This document shows positions 33,894 to 42,047 of a stretch of DNA of 57,727 nucleotides, piece after piece. Origin of the DNA: Bacteroidales bacterium UBA4621 (GTDB lineage: Bacteria; Bacteroidota; Bacteroidia; Bacteroidales; Paludibacteraceae); contig DGIN01000005.1 of the NCBI GenBank assembly GCA_002387325.1, positions 1-57,727 on the forward strand, written 5' to 3'. How positions within the stretch are numbered: the stretch's first letter is position 1; each line of letters starts with the position of its first letter. The notes below the pieces were generated by a model. The model was not told where the DNA came from and did no database searches. It worked only from the letters and a program-made list of their open reading frames with translations. Made by a program: the position numbers and the translations under genes.

Positions 33894-35169
33894 TTTTCCA
33901 TTTGAGTGTCATATAGCCCACTCGTGCTACCAGATGGGCGAAATAGCCGACATACAGGGCTTGTGCGCCGCCCCATCGGCAAGTCAGTCCGTAGCCGAAC
34001 ACAAAGGCTGTTGCAGCAAAAATCATACCATTGCGAATCTCTTTCCCCGCTGCGGCACCTACAAAAATACCATCCCACATAAATGCCAGTGCCGAAACCA
34101 CCGGCATTGCTATCAACCAGCCCATATAAGGGACTATGCCTGACAAAACAGACACCTCATCAGTAAGCCATCCAATGCACTCTCCGCCCGCCATCCAATA
34201 GAACAACGAGAACGCCCCGCCGATGCCGATTGCCCACGCAAACAGTATGCGAATGGCATTGTTAAGGGGTGCATGTTGTTTTTCGCCGACAAACCGTCCG
34301 ACCAATGCTTCGCCTGCATACGCAAATCCGTCTATGAAATAGGAGAATAGCATAAAGAGTTTCATCATAATGGACGATACCGCCAGTTCGGTATCGCCGT
34401 AGCGGGAAGCCAAGGCGGTGAATCCGACATAGACCACCATAAAACAGATCGATCGGACAAACAGGTTGCCGTTAAGTACCAGCAAGCGGCGCATAGAGCG
34501 GAAGTCTGTCAGTCTGTGCCAAATGGCAGTGCCTTGCAGTATCGTGCGGTATTTGGCAGTCACAATAACAACCGAAAGCAGCCCCCCTGAGTATTGGGCG
34601 ATAAGCGTACCATACGCCACGCCGACCGCCCCGAGAGGAGTATAGACAGCAAGCCGATAACTGACCACGATATTCACTACATTGACCAGAATATCGGTTG
34701 CCATAGGGCTGACAGTGTCCTGCATGCCAATAAACCAACCTTTGAGAGCCATCAAACAAAGTGTAGCGGGTGCTGCCCATATACGCACAAAGAAATACCT
34801 GCGTGCAAACTCTGCCACTTCCGTTGAGCAAGGCACACATGCCAAAACGGCAGTAACAAACAGCCATTGTACCGCCCATACGAACAGAGCACCCACGATG
34901 GCGATAGCGATACTCTGCGTAAAAAGGCGGCTGCACTCCGCCATATCCTTTCGTCCGAATGCCTGCGCAGTCAATCCGGACGTACCAATCCGCAGAAAAC
35001 CGAAATTCCAATAGAGCAAGTCGAAAAGCATTGTGCCGATAGCAATACCGCCAATGGCAGACGCATCGGATATATGCCCCACAATAGCCGTGTCCACCAA
35101 TCCGACCAGCGGAATGGTGATATTCGCCAATATACTCGGCAAGGCAAGATGGAGAATGCGGCGGTTCAA
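33841..35169 (-). CDS. MATE family efflux transporter (DinF-like)
   Basis: 442-residue inner membrane protein with about twelve hydrophobic helices. The start RRILHLALPSILANITIPLVGLVDTAIVGH is the family's first helix pair, followed by GTSGLTAQAFGRKD. MATE proteins export cationic compounds or lipidic substrates by coupling to Na+ or H+; the DinF branch is suggested by the short N-terminus and the LVDTAIVGHISDASAIG pattern. Its 3' end overlaps the NUDIX gene. Upstream are a heptamer-rich A/T stretch (35170-35192) and a hairpin terminator of the MFS gene. Substrate unknown. Confidence 0.9.
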   Translation of the reverse strand: MNRRILHLALPSILANITIPLVGLVDTAIVGHISDASAIGGIAIGTMLFDLLYWNFGFLRIGTSGLTAQAFGRKDMAECSRLFTQSIAIAIVGALFVWAVQWLFVTAVLACVPCSTEVAEFARRYFFVRIWAAPATLCLMALKGWFIGMQDTVSPMATDILVNVVNIVVSYRLAVYTPLGAVGVAYGTLIAQYSGGLLSVVIVTAKYRTILQGTAIWHRLTDFRSMRRLLVLNGNLFVRSICFMVVYVGFTALASRYGDTELAVSSIMMKLFMLFSYFIDGFAYAGEALVGRFVGEKQHAPLNNAIRILFAWAIGIGGAFSLFYWMAGGECIGWLTDEVSVLSGIVPYMGWLIAMPVVSALAFMWDGIFVGAAAGKEIRNGMIFAATAFVFGYGLTCRWGGAQALYVGYFAHLVARVGYMTLKWKSVYDREIGKSQVESTQK

Positions 35170-35217
35170 TTAACAATTAAAAATTAACAATTAATATGCA
35201 GAGTGAGATATGTTTTC

Positions 35218-35258
35218 AATACAATGCTCTGCCTGCAAAACAGACAGAGCATTGTATT
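35218..35258 (-). terminator. hairpin after the MFS transporter gene
   Basis: Perfect 14-bp stem (35218-35231 and 35245-35258) with a 13-base loop, between the MFS stop and the MATE start. Only a short T-run follows on the minus strand. Confidence 0.7.
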
Positions 35259-35290
35259 CTTTGTTCTTCGTTCCTTGTTCTTTGTCTTGC

Positions 35291-36637
35291 TTATTTCTTT
35301 TCCCTGATCAGCAAGACCGAAACGGCACCCAAGAACAGGAGTACACCTGCGATGACCAACATACCGACCTGCATATCGCGGCAGATGCCATTCAGCAGCA
35401 CACCTCCCAGCAAGGCAGCCACTATCTGCGGAAGACAGATGGTACAATTGAACAAACCGAGCAATGTCCCCATACGCTTGCTGCCCTCGATAGCGTTGGT
35501 AAACAGCGTAAACGGCAAAGCCAACATTGCCGCCCACGCCGTACCTATAACGGCATAACAGAGCAACAGCACATATTGATTATGCACCCAACAGGTGGAG
35601 GCGAAACCGATACCGCCAATCACAAGCGACAGGATATATGCGCCTTTGTTACCGATTCTGTGTTCTACAGCTGGCAGCAGCGAAGCCCAAACCAACGACC
35701 CCACCGCTTGTACGGCAAAGCATACACCGACCCAGTTGCCGGCATTCTGGAATGCCTCTTCGGCGGTGTTCAAGCCGTCCCAACCAAAGCATTGGGTAGC
35801 AATCGCGCCGTTGGAGTATGTCCACATATACATAAACGCCGCCCAGCAGAAAAACTGCACCAAACCGATAGTAACGAAAGCACTGACAATGCGTTTGTTA
35901 TCTGCGGCATCATCCGTCGCAGCAGTCTCGTCTTTCTTTTTATTCAGCCCGTGGAACTCGGCATACTCCTGCGGATTCATTTCCTTAACGGCAAAGAACG
36001 TATATAGTACGCATAGAATCAGGATAGCGGCTCCCACATAGAAGGACCACTTGACAGAATCGGGGATAACCCCATCGGGTGCGGTATTGGCAAGTCCAAT
36101 CCACGTAAAGAATATCGGGAAAAGATAGCCGACCAGCGAGCCTGCATTGCAGAGTGCCGACTGGATGGCATAAGCAGTACCTTTCTGCTCCTCGTTGACC
36201 ATATCGCCCACCATCATCTTAAACGGCTGCATGGCGATATTGATGGACGTATCTAGAAACATCAACGAGAAAAGCCCGAACCACATAGCGGCATTCAATC
36301 CGAGGAACAGCCCCTGCCGGAACGTGAAATCCCCCGCATTGGGAAGCAAAACCATTACTGCCACGGCAATGATAGCACCGATAAGCAAATAGAATTTACG
36401 GCGTCCGAAGACCGGACCGAACCAAGTCTTGTCCGATAGCAGCCCAATCAACGGTTGCACAATCATACCCATCAGCGGAGGCAGTATCCAAAAGAAACTG
36501 AGAGTGTGCGGGTCTGCACCGAGCGTGGCAAAAATACGGGATATATTGGCACTTTGCAAGGCATACGCAATCTGCACGCCAAAGAAGCCGAAACTTAGAT
36601 TAAAGAGTTGTCCGAAAGACAAATTACGTTTTTCCAT
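35291..36637 (-). CDS. MFS transporter, SLC45-like sugar transporter
   Basis: 448-residue transporter with twelve predicted helices. The N-terminus FGQLFNLSFGFFGVQIAYALQSANISRIF and the loop GLLSDKTWFGPVFGRRKFY (given in parts) match bacterial relatives of the SLC45 sucrose/maltose proton symporters, a frequent family in Bacteroidales. Specificity is inferred from family only. There is no neighbouring glycoside hydrolase to suggest a substrate. It has its own promoter (36675-36706), divergent from recQ, and a hairpin after its stop. The acidic loop around FHGLNKKKDETAATDDAADN is cytoplasmic. Confidence 0.87.
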   Translation of the reverse strand: MEKRNLSFGQLFNLSFGFFGVQIAYALQSANISRIFATLGADPHTLSFFWILPPLMGMIVQPLIGLLSDKTWFGPVFGRRKFYLLIGAIIAVAVMVLLPNAGDFTFRQGLFLGLNAAMWFGLFSLMFLDTSINIAMQPFKMMVGDMVNEEQKGTAYAIQSALCNAGSLVGYLFPIFFTWIGLANTAPDGVIPDSVKWSFYVGAAILILCVLYTFFAVKEMNPQEYAEFHGLNKKKDETAATDDAADNKRIVSAFVTIGLVQFFCWAAFMYMWTYSNGAIATQCFGWDGLNTAEEAFQNAGNWVGVCFAVQAVGSLVWASLLPAVEHRIGNKGAYILSLVIGGIGFASTCWVHNQYVLLLCYAVIGTAWAAMLALPFTLFTNAIEGSKRMGTLLGLFNCTICLPQIVAALLGGVLLNGICRDMQVGMLVIAGVLLFLGAVSVLLIREKK

Positions 36638-36674
36638 TTGTGTTCTCTGATATTGATATTTGTTTAACTAAAGG

Positions 36675-36706
36675 CAAAAGTACTGCTTTTTTCCGAGCCG
36701 CACAAG
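36675..36706 (-). promoter_or_regulatory. Bacteroidota-type promoter for the MFS transporter
   Basis: Minus-strand CTTG (36706-36703), a 20-base spacer and TACTTTTG (36682-36675). It is divergent from the recQ promoter 27 bases away. Confidence 0.78.
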
Positions 36707-36732
36707 TTTTTTCTCTTTTTTCAAATAAAAAG

Positions 36733-36763
36733 TTTGCAGAACAAAAAAAAATGACTACCTTTG
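36733..36763 (+). promoter_or_regulatory. Bacteroidota-type promoter for recQ
   Basis: TTTG (36733-36736), a 19-base spacer containing nine A, and TACCTTTG (36756-36763). The leader of about 90 bases contains a run of eight G (36786-36793). Confidence 0.82.
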
Positions 36764-36861
36764 CACTATAAATATCAGCCTTATCGGGGGGGGTAAAAAG
36801 CGGATAAATCCCAATAACCGGCAGCCGAAAATTATACACCTTATATATTTATATATAATAG

Positions 36862-39045
36862 ATGAACGTAACACACGAACAGTTGACCGAAGCACTGCAA
36901 CGCTACTTCGGTTTTGACAGTTTCAAAGGTAATCAGGAAGCCATCATACGCAATGTGATGGAGGGGCATGACACATTTGTACTGATGCCTACCGGTGGTG
37001 GCAAGAGTCTGTGCTACCAGTTGCCTTCGTTGATTATGGATGGTGTGGCAATAGTTATTTCGCCATTGATAGCATTGATGAAAAACCAAGTGGATGCTAT
37101 GCGCAACTACTCGGACGAACAAGGCGTTGCCCATTTCATCAACTCTTCACTCTCGCGTCCGGAAATCAATGCCGTCAAGGAAGATGTGATTGCGGGCAAG
37201 ACCAAACTGCTCTATTTAGCCCCAGAGAGCCTGCAAAAAGCGGAGAACGTGGACTTTCTGAAGAGTGTAAAAATCTCATTCTATGCGGTGGACGAGGCAC
37301 ATTGTATCTCGGAGTGGGGGCATGATTTCCGCCCCGAATACAGCCACATCCGTTCTATGGTACAGCGTATCGGCAAGGCCCCCATCATAGCCCTGACCGC
37401 TACGGCAACGCCCAAGGTGCAGAAAGACATACAGAAAAATCTCGGTATGCCCGATGCTACCGTTTTCAAGAGTTCGTTCAACCGTCCGAACCTTTACTAT
37501 GAAGTACGCCCCAAGACCAAAGATATAAACCGTGAGATTATCAAATATGTGCGTTCCATGGAGGGGAAATCGGGTATTATCTATTGTCTGGCGCGTAAAG
37601 AAGTGGAAGAGTTGGCGCAAACATTAACCGTCAACGGTATCTCGGCACGCCCCTACCATGCCGGTATGGACGCAGCCACCCGTAGCGCCACACAGGATGC
37701 GTTCCTTATGGAAGAATGCCAGGTGATTGTGGCAACCATCGCTTTCGGTATGGGTATTGACAAACCCGATGTACGTTTTGTTATCCACTATAATGTACCC
37801 AAATCGCTCGAAGGCTACTATCAGGAAACCGGTCGCGCCGGACGAGACGGCGGTGAAGGACAATGTATCTGTTTCTATTCGCCCGATGATATTGAGCGTT
37901 TGCGCCGTTTCCAACAGGGAAAACCCGTCAAAGAGATAGAGATCGGCAATCAGTTGCTGTTTGAGACACAGTCGTACGCCGAATCGACCATCTGCCGTCG
38001 CAAACTGCTGCTGCACTATTTCGGTGAAGAGTACGACCAGGACAACTGTGGCAACTGCGACAACTGCAAGAAAACCTATCGTATGATGGATGCGCACGAG
38101 TTGCTCAGTCTCACACTCGAGACCATTCAGCAACTCAACGAGAAATTCAAAGCCGATCATATCGTGGATATTCTCCACGGCAACAATACCGCTGATATTC
38201 AGAGTTACAAGCATACCGAGTTGGAAAACTACGGTGCTGCTTCCGATGTGGACGAATCAACGCTCTATGCCATTATCCGTCAGGCGATGCTCAGCGGGTA
38301 CATCAATAAAGACATTGACTCATACGGAGACCTGAAAATCACCTCCGATGGCAAGAAATATATCCGCCGCCCGACCAAGTTTGAAGTACCCATTGAGGTA
38401 CACGATGAAGAGAACGAAGAGATGGGGAGTAGTTCCGTTGCCTGTGCTGCTGCCGATGATGTGCTGTTCTCCATACTGAAAGACGTGCGCAAGAAATTGT
38501 CGAAGAAATGCGATGTGCCGCCATTTGTCATCTTCCAAGACCCGTCTCTGGAAGCAATGGCGACCACCTACCCCATCACGATAGAAGAACTGATGACCAT
38601 ACCGGGTGTGGGCGTGAGCAAAGCAAAACGCTATGGCGATGAGTTTCTGCGCGTCATCAAGGAGTATGTGGAAGAAAACGAGATTATACGCCCCGAAGAC
38701 CTGCGCATACGTACCGTAGCCAAAAAATCAACCCGCAAAAAACAAATCATTGCGGCTATCGACCGCCGTGTGGATCTTGACGACCTTGCAGAGTCCAACG
38801 GGATGTCGATGGAGGAGATGCTTGACGAGTTGGAAGCGATTGTTTTCTCCGGCACAAAGGTAAATATCAACTATTTCATCGAGGAGGTATTAGACCCGGA
38901 CGAGGAAGAGGAGATATACGACTACTTCAAGAATGCCGAGAGCGATGACATCAAAACGGCTATGGATGAATTGGGAGAAGACTATTATGATGTCATACAT
39001 GTACGTCTTGTACGTATCAAATTCCACTGCGACCTCGGAAACTAA
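36862..39045 (+). CDS. recQ: ATP-dependent DNA helicase RecQ
   Basis: 727-residue superfamily 2 helicase for recombination and fork repair. Walker A is in LMPTGGGKSLCYQLPS, Walker B in AVDEAHCISEWGHDFRPEY, and motif VI in YYQETGRAGRDG. The RQC zinc site is intact (CRRKLLLHYFGEEYDQDNCGNC in parts: Cys at CRRK, NCGNC and DNC). An HRDC domain follows near residues 530-615 (PPFVIFQDPSLEAMATTYP, IPGVGVSKAKRYGDEF). About 110 further residues, acidic at the end, form an extra C-terminal helix-turn-helix-like region. It has its own promoter and is the first gene of a plus-strand block. Confidence 0.94.
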   Translation: MNVTHEQLTEALQRYFGFDSFKGNQEAIIRNVMEGHDTFVLMPTGGGKSLCYQLPSLIMDGVAIVISPLIALMKNQVDAMRNYSDEQGVAHFINSSLSRPEINAVKEDVIAGKTKLLYLAPESLQKAENVDFLKSVKISFYAVDEAHCISEWGHDFRPEYSHIRSMVQRIGKAPIIALTATATPKVQKDIQKNLGMPDATVFKSSFNRPNLYYEVRPKTKDINREIIKYVRSMEGKSGIIYCLARKEVEELAQTLTVNGISARPYHAGMDAATRSATQDAFLMEECQVIVATIAFGMGIDKPDVRFVIHYNVPKSLEGYYQETGRAGRDGGEGQCICFYSPDDIERLRRFQQGKPVKEIEIGNQLLFETQSYAESTICRRKLLLHYFGEEYDQDNCGNCDNCKKTYRMMDAHELLSLTLETIQQLNEKFKADHIVDILHGNNTADIQSYKHTELENYGAASDVDESTLYAIIRQAMLSGYINKDIDSYGDLKITSDGKKYIRRPTKFEVPIEVHDEENEEMGSSSVACAAADDVLFSILKDVRKKLSKKCDVPPFVIFQDPSLEAMATTYPITIEELMTIPGVGVSKAKRYGDEFLRVIKEYVEENEIIRPEDLRIRTVAKKSTRKKQIIAAIDRRVDLDDLAESNGMSMEEMLDELEAIVFSGTKVNINYFIEEVLDPDEEEEIYDYFKNAESDDIKTAMDELGEDYYDVIHVRLVRIKFHCDLGN

Positions 39046-39118
39046 ATGATTAGGAATGAAAAATTATGAATTAAGAATTATTATGTATGTCCGGTTCATT
39101 CATAATTCATAATTATCC

Positions 39119-39151
39119 TATCCACAGGGTAAGATCAGGGAAAGCACAGGG
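39119..39151. repeat. 11-nt tandem array, three degenerate units
   Basis: TATCCACAGGG, TAAGATCAGGG and AAAGCACAGGG in succession. Only the CAGGG end is constant. Confidence 0.8.
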
Positions 39152-39193
39152 AAAATCAAGCATCTCTTGCGGGTACATTTCAGGGAGAAAAGC

Positions 39194-39237
39194 AAGGTGG
39201 ATATAAGGTGGATGTAAGGTGGATGTAAGGTGGATAA
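39194..39237. repeat. 11-nt tandem array, four units
   Basis: AAGGTGGATAT, two AAGGTGGATGT and AAGGTGGATAA. The reverse complement matches the array at 815-869. Confidence 0.9.
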
Positions 39238-39279
39238 GCCTACCCTAATCACCCCGAAAAACAGAACATACTGCGTATG

Positions 39280-39300
39280 TTAATTATTAATTGTTAATTG
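39280..39300. repeat. 7-nt array that supplies the rimO start codon
   Basis: TTAATTA, TTAATTG, TTAATTG in succession. The last three bases are the apparent TTG start codon of rimO. Confidence 0.75.
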
Positions 39301-40626
39301 AACGACTTGCATAAAAACGAAATAGATATTATCACTTTGGGCTGCTCCAAAAATCTTGTGGATGCCGAGCGACTGATGCACCAATTGGAATTGGCAGGCT
39401 ATCGTTGTGTACACGATGCGGAAGACCCGAAAGGTGAGATTGCCGTTATCAACACCTGCGGATTTATCGGTGATGCCAAAGAGGAGAGTATCAATACCAT
39501 TCTCCAATTTGCCGACCGCAAGACGCACCGCAAACTGCGCCAACTGTACGTAATGGGCTGCTTGAGCGAGCGCTACCTGCACGAATTGGAAACCGAAATC
39601 CCCGAGGTGGACAAATGGTACGGCAAGTTCGATTTTATGCACTTGATAGACGACCTCAAAGCGCAATCCAAGAGCGACAACGGGTGTGGCTACAAACGTA
39701 CACTTACCACGCCGAAACACTATACCTACATCAAGATTTCGGAGGGGTGCAACCGTTTCTGCTCCTATTGCGCCATTCCGCTTATCACAGGCAGACACAC
39801 TTCGCGCCCGATAGAAGAGATACTCGAAGAGGTACAATGGCTTGTAGGTCAGGGAGTAAAAGAATTTAACGTCATTGCACAAGACCTGTCGAGTTACGGA
39901 CTTGACCTCTACAAGGAGCACCGTCTCCCCGAACTGATAGACCGGATGGCGCAGATAGACGGTGTACATTGGATTCGTCTCCACTATGCCTACCCCACCG
40001 ATTTTCCCGATGGTATCCTTGAAGTAATGGCAAAACACCCGAATGTATGCAAGTATCTTGACATTGCCTTGCAGCATTGCAGCGACCGTATGCTCAGTCT
40101 AATGCGCCGGCACATCACACGTGCGGAGCAAGATGCACTCCTCGCACGAATACGCACGGCAGTACCAAACATCTGCATTCGCACAACATTGCTTGTCGGA
40201 CACCCCGGCGAAACAGAAGAAGATTTCGAAGAACTGAAACAATGGGTGCAGGAGATGCGCTTCGACCGTATGGGAGCCTTTGCCTACTCCGATGAAGAAG
40301 GTACCTACGCCAACCTGCATTATAAAGACGATATTCCGCAAAAGGAGAAAGAGCGGCGTGTAGCAGAGATAATGGCAATACAACAGGAAATATCGGGCGA
40401 ACTGATGCAGCAAAAGACAGGCAAGACAATGGAAATAATCATTGATCGTGAAGACCCCGACTACTATATCGGACGCACACAATTCGATTCTCCGGAAGTG
40501 GATTGCGAAGTCTTGATTGACAAAAAACACATATTGCAAACAGGTAATTTTTATCCGATTAGGATTGTTCGTGCCGAAGAATTTGATTTGTACGGCACAC
40601 TCGGAACTGAAAAAGATTTATGCTGA
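39298..40626 (+). CDS. rimO: ribosomal protein S12 methylthiotransferase RimO
   Basis: 442-residue radical SAM enzyme that adds a methylthio group to an aspartate of ribosomal protein S12. The N-terminal MTTase domain has DIITLGCSKNLVDAERLMHQ. The radical SAM cluster motif CNRFCSYCAIP is near residue 152, after HYTYIKISEG. A TRAM domain closes the protein (PIRIVRAEEFDLYG). No ATG precedes the conserved core in frame; TTG at 39298-39300, the last bases of a 7-nt repeat, is the best start. The 3' end overlaps the HU gene by seven bases, beginning an overlapping rimO-HU-HU/LysM-uvrA run. Confidence 0.92.
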   Translation: MNDLHKNEIDIITLGCSKNLVDAERLMHQLELAGYRCVHDAEDPKGEIAVINTCGFIGDAKEESINTILQFADRKTHRKLRQLYVMGCLSERYLHELETEIPEVDKWYGKFDFMHLIDDLKAQSKSDNGCGYKRTLTTPKHYTYIKISEGCNRFCSYCAIPLITGRHTSRPIEEILEEVQWLVGQGVKEFNVIAQDLSSYGLDLYKEHRLPELIDRMAQIDGVHWIRLHYAYPTDFPDGILEVMAKHPNVCKYLDIALQHCSDRMLSLMRRHITRAEQDALLARIRTAVPNICIRTTLLVGHPGETEEDFEELKQWVQEMRFDRMGAFAYSDEEGTYANLHYKDDIPQKEKERRVAEIMAIQQEISGELMQQKTGKTMEIIIDREDPDYYIGRTQFDSPEVDCEVLIDKKHILQTGNFYPIRIVRAEEFDLYGTLGTEKDLC

Positions 40627-40898
40627 CAAAAGACTTGATAAATAATATAGCAGAGACTACGGGAATGACCAAAAGACGTGTAGAGGAACTGCTCAACGCC
40701 ACCAATGCAGCAGTGCGGGACGCATTGTTGGAGGGAAAATCCGTATCCCTACAAGGTCTCGGCACTTTGGAAATCAAACAAAAAGACGAACGCACTTTTG
40801 TCCACCCCCGTACCGGTGAGAAAAGCATTGTGTCTGCCAAAAACCAACTCTGCTTCAAGCCCGCCGCCAACATCAAAGACGAACTGAAAAACCTCTAA
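40620..40898 (+). CDS. HU family DNA-binding protein
   Basis: 92-residue histone-like protein. MLTKDLINNIAETTGMTKRR forms the dimerising helices, and the DNA-binding arms lie around RTFVHPRTGEKSIVSAKNQL. It carries VSLQGLGTLEIKQKDER, the IHF/HU central strand. The length is that of free HU. The ATG overlaps the end of rimO by seven bases and the next gene starts three bases after the stop, so it is translated as part of the rimO-uvrA run. It differs from the HU module of the next gene, so the tandem pair is old or of separate origin. Confidence 0.92.
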   Translation: MLTKDLINNIAETTGMTKRRVEELLNATNAAVRDALLEGKSVSLQGLGTLEIKQKDERTFVHPRTGEKSIVSAKNQLCFKPAANIKDELKNL

Positions 40899-40901
40899 AC
40901 C

Positions 40902-42047
40902 ATGGCAGACAAACTGAGTAGTACAGACCTACGTCGTGCCGTCATGGTACGTACCGGTGCCTCCGAAAAAGAGGTTGCCTTGTTTCATACTGCCCTCAGA
41001 GAGCAGATACTGGCAGCGATGCAGACTGACAAGCAAGTTAAAATAAACGGGTTAGGTACATTCCGTCTGCAAGCCGTCGCCCCCCGCAAAAGTGTGAACA
41101 TCGCCACCGGACAAAGCATTACGATTGAAGGTTACAACAAACTGACTTTTGCTCCGGAAATCAGTATCAAAGAATTGGTCAACAACAATCCGTTGAAAAC
41201 AGATGTCTCTACTGCCACAAAACCGCAGCCTGCAAACAAGCAAACGGATAACGAGTTCGACCCGTTGAAAAAACTCGGCGAACAAGCAGATGAAATAGTG
41301 GATATTTTAGCCTCTCTCGGACAAGGTCCGAAAGCGCAAAGCGAAGAACCTAACTGCGCCCCCACTCCCCCAATCCCCCTCAATGAAGGGGAGGTGCAGG
41401 AAACGGTATCTCCAAAAGAGCCGGTTACTCCGCAAGAGGTACCTGCTCCCAAGGAAACGCCCATTGAACCGATAGAAATAGAGCCCGTTTCTCCTACTCC
41501 CAAAAAAGAAGAGGAAAAACCGCAAACGACCTCCAAGCCAAAGAAGAAATATCATTTTCTGCGCGATACTCTGATTTGTGTCTGCTGTTTGCTGCTGGTA
41601 TTAGCCGGCGGATATATATTTCTGCGTGAGATTTTCAGCCAATGGGTGGATTCGCTCCGTGAACAACCTGCCGGACAAATAACGGCAATCGCTCCTATAG
41701 ATTCTATAGAAACAAAAGACACTATAACCATAGATACTGTTGAAACTATCCGCACTGTGCCGGAGACTACGCCTACGGCATACACAGAATTTATCGCCAC
41801 AGAGCGTGTGCGAAACGGGAGCCGTCTCGCCCAAATTGCCCGCCGCCATTACGGCGAAGACAAGATGGATCTGTGGGTCTATATCTATGATGCCAACAAG
41901 GATATTATCGGCAATCCCAATGAAATCAAAGTAGGAACGGAACTGCGTGTTCCCCACCTGACGGAACAGCAAATGGATTTGACCAATCCCGAGACACAGG
42001 CACAGATAGAGCAACTCAAAGCGCAAATAGAAGCACTCGGCAAGTGA
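40902..42047 (+). CDS. HU domain, transmembrane helix and LysM fusion protein
   Basis: 381 residues. Residues 1-95 form an HU-like DNA-binding domain (SSTDLRRAVMVRTGASEKEV, KINGLGTFRLQAV, GYNKLTFAPEISIKELV). Residues about 96-220 are a Pro/Glu-rich linker ending in a basic patch SKPKKKYHFLRD. Residues 222-241 are one membrane helix. Residues about 300-352 form a LysM domain (NGSRLAQIARRHYGEDKMDLW, NPNEIKVGTELRVP). The basic patch before the helix predicts cytoplasmic HU and periplasmic LysM, so the protein could bind the nucleoid and peptidoglycan at once. A repeat-like C-rich hairpin lies in frame at 41361-41394. uvrA starts with GTGA overlapping its stop. Confidence 0.85.
   Translation: MADKLSSTDLRRAVMVRTGASEKEVALFHTALREQILAAMQTDKQVKINGLGTFRLQAVAPRKSVNIATGQSITIEGYNKLTFAPEISIKELVNNNPLKTDVSTATKPQPANKQTDNEFDPLKKLGEQADEIVDILASLGQGPKAQSEEPNCAPTPPIPLNEGEVQETVSPKEPVTPQEVPAPKETPIEPIEIEPVSPTPKKEEEKPQTTSKPKKKYHFLRDTLICVCCLLLVLAGGYIFLREIFSQWVDSLREQPAGQITAIAPIDSIETKDTITIDTVETIRTVPETTPTAYTEFIATERVRNGSRLAQIARRHYGEDKMDLWVYIYDANKDIIGNPNEIKVGTELRVPHLTEQQMDLTNPETQAQIEQLKAQIEALGK
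41361..41394. repeat. C-rich hairpin element inside a coding linker
   Basis: C-runs followed by CCCCT-CAATGA-AGGGG, read in frame as APTPPIPLNEGE within the HU-LysM linker. It resembles C-rich/G-rich intergenic hairpins of Bacteroidales, from memory. Confidence 0.5.
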
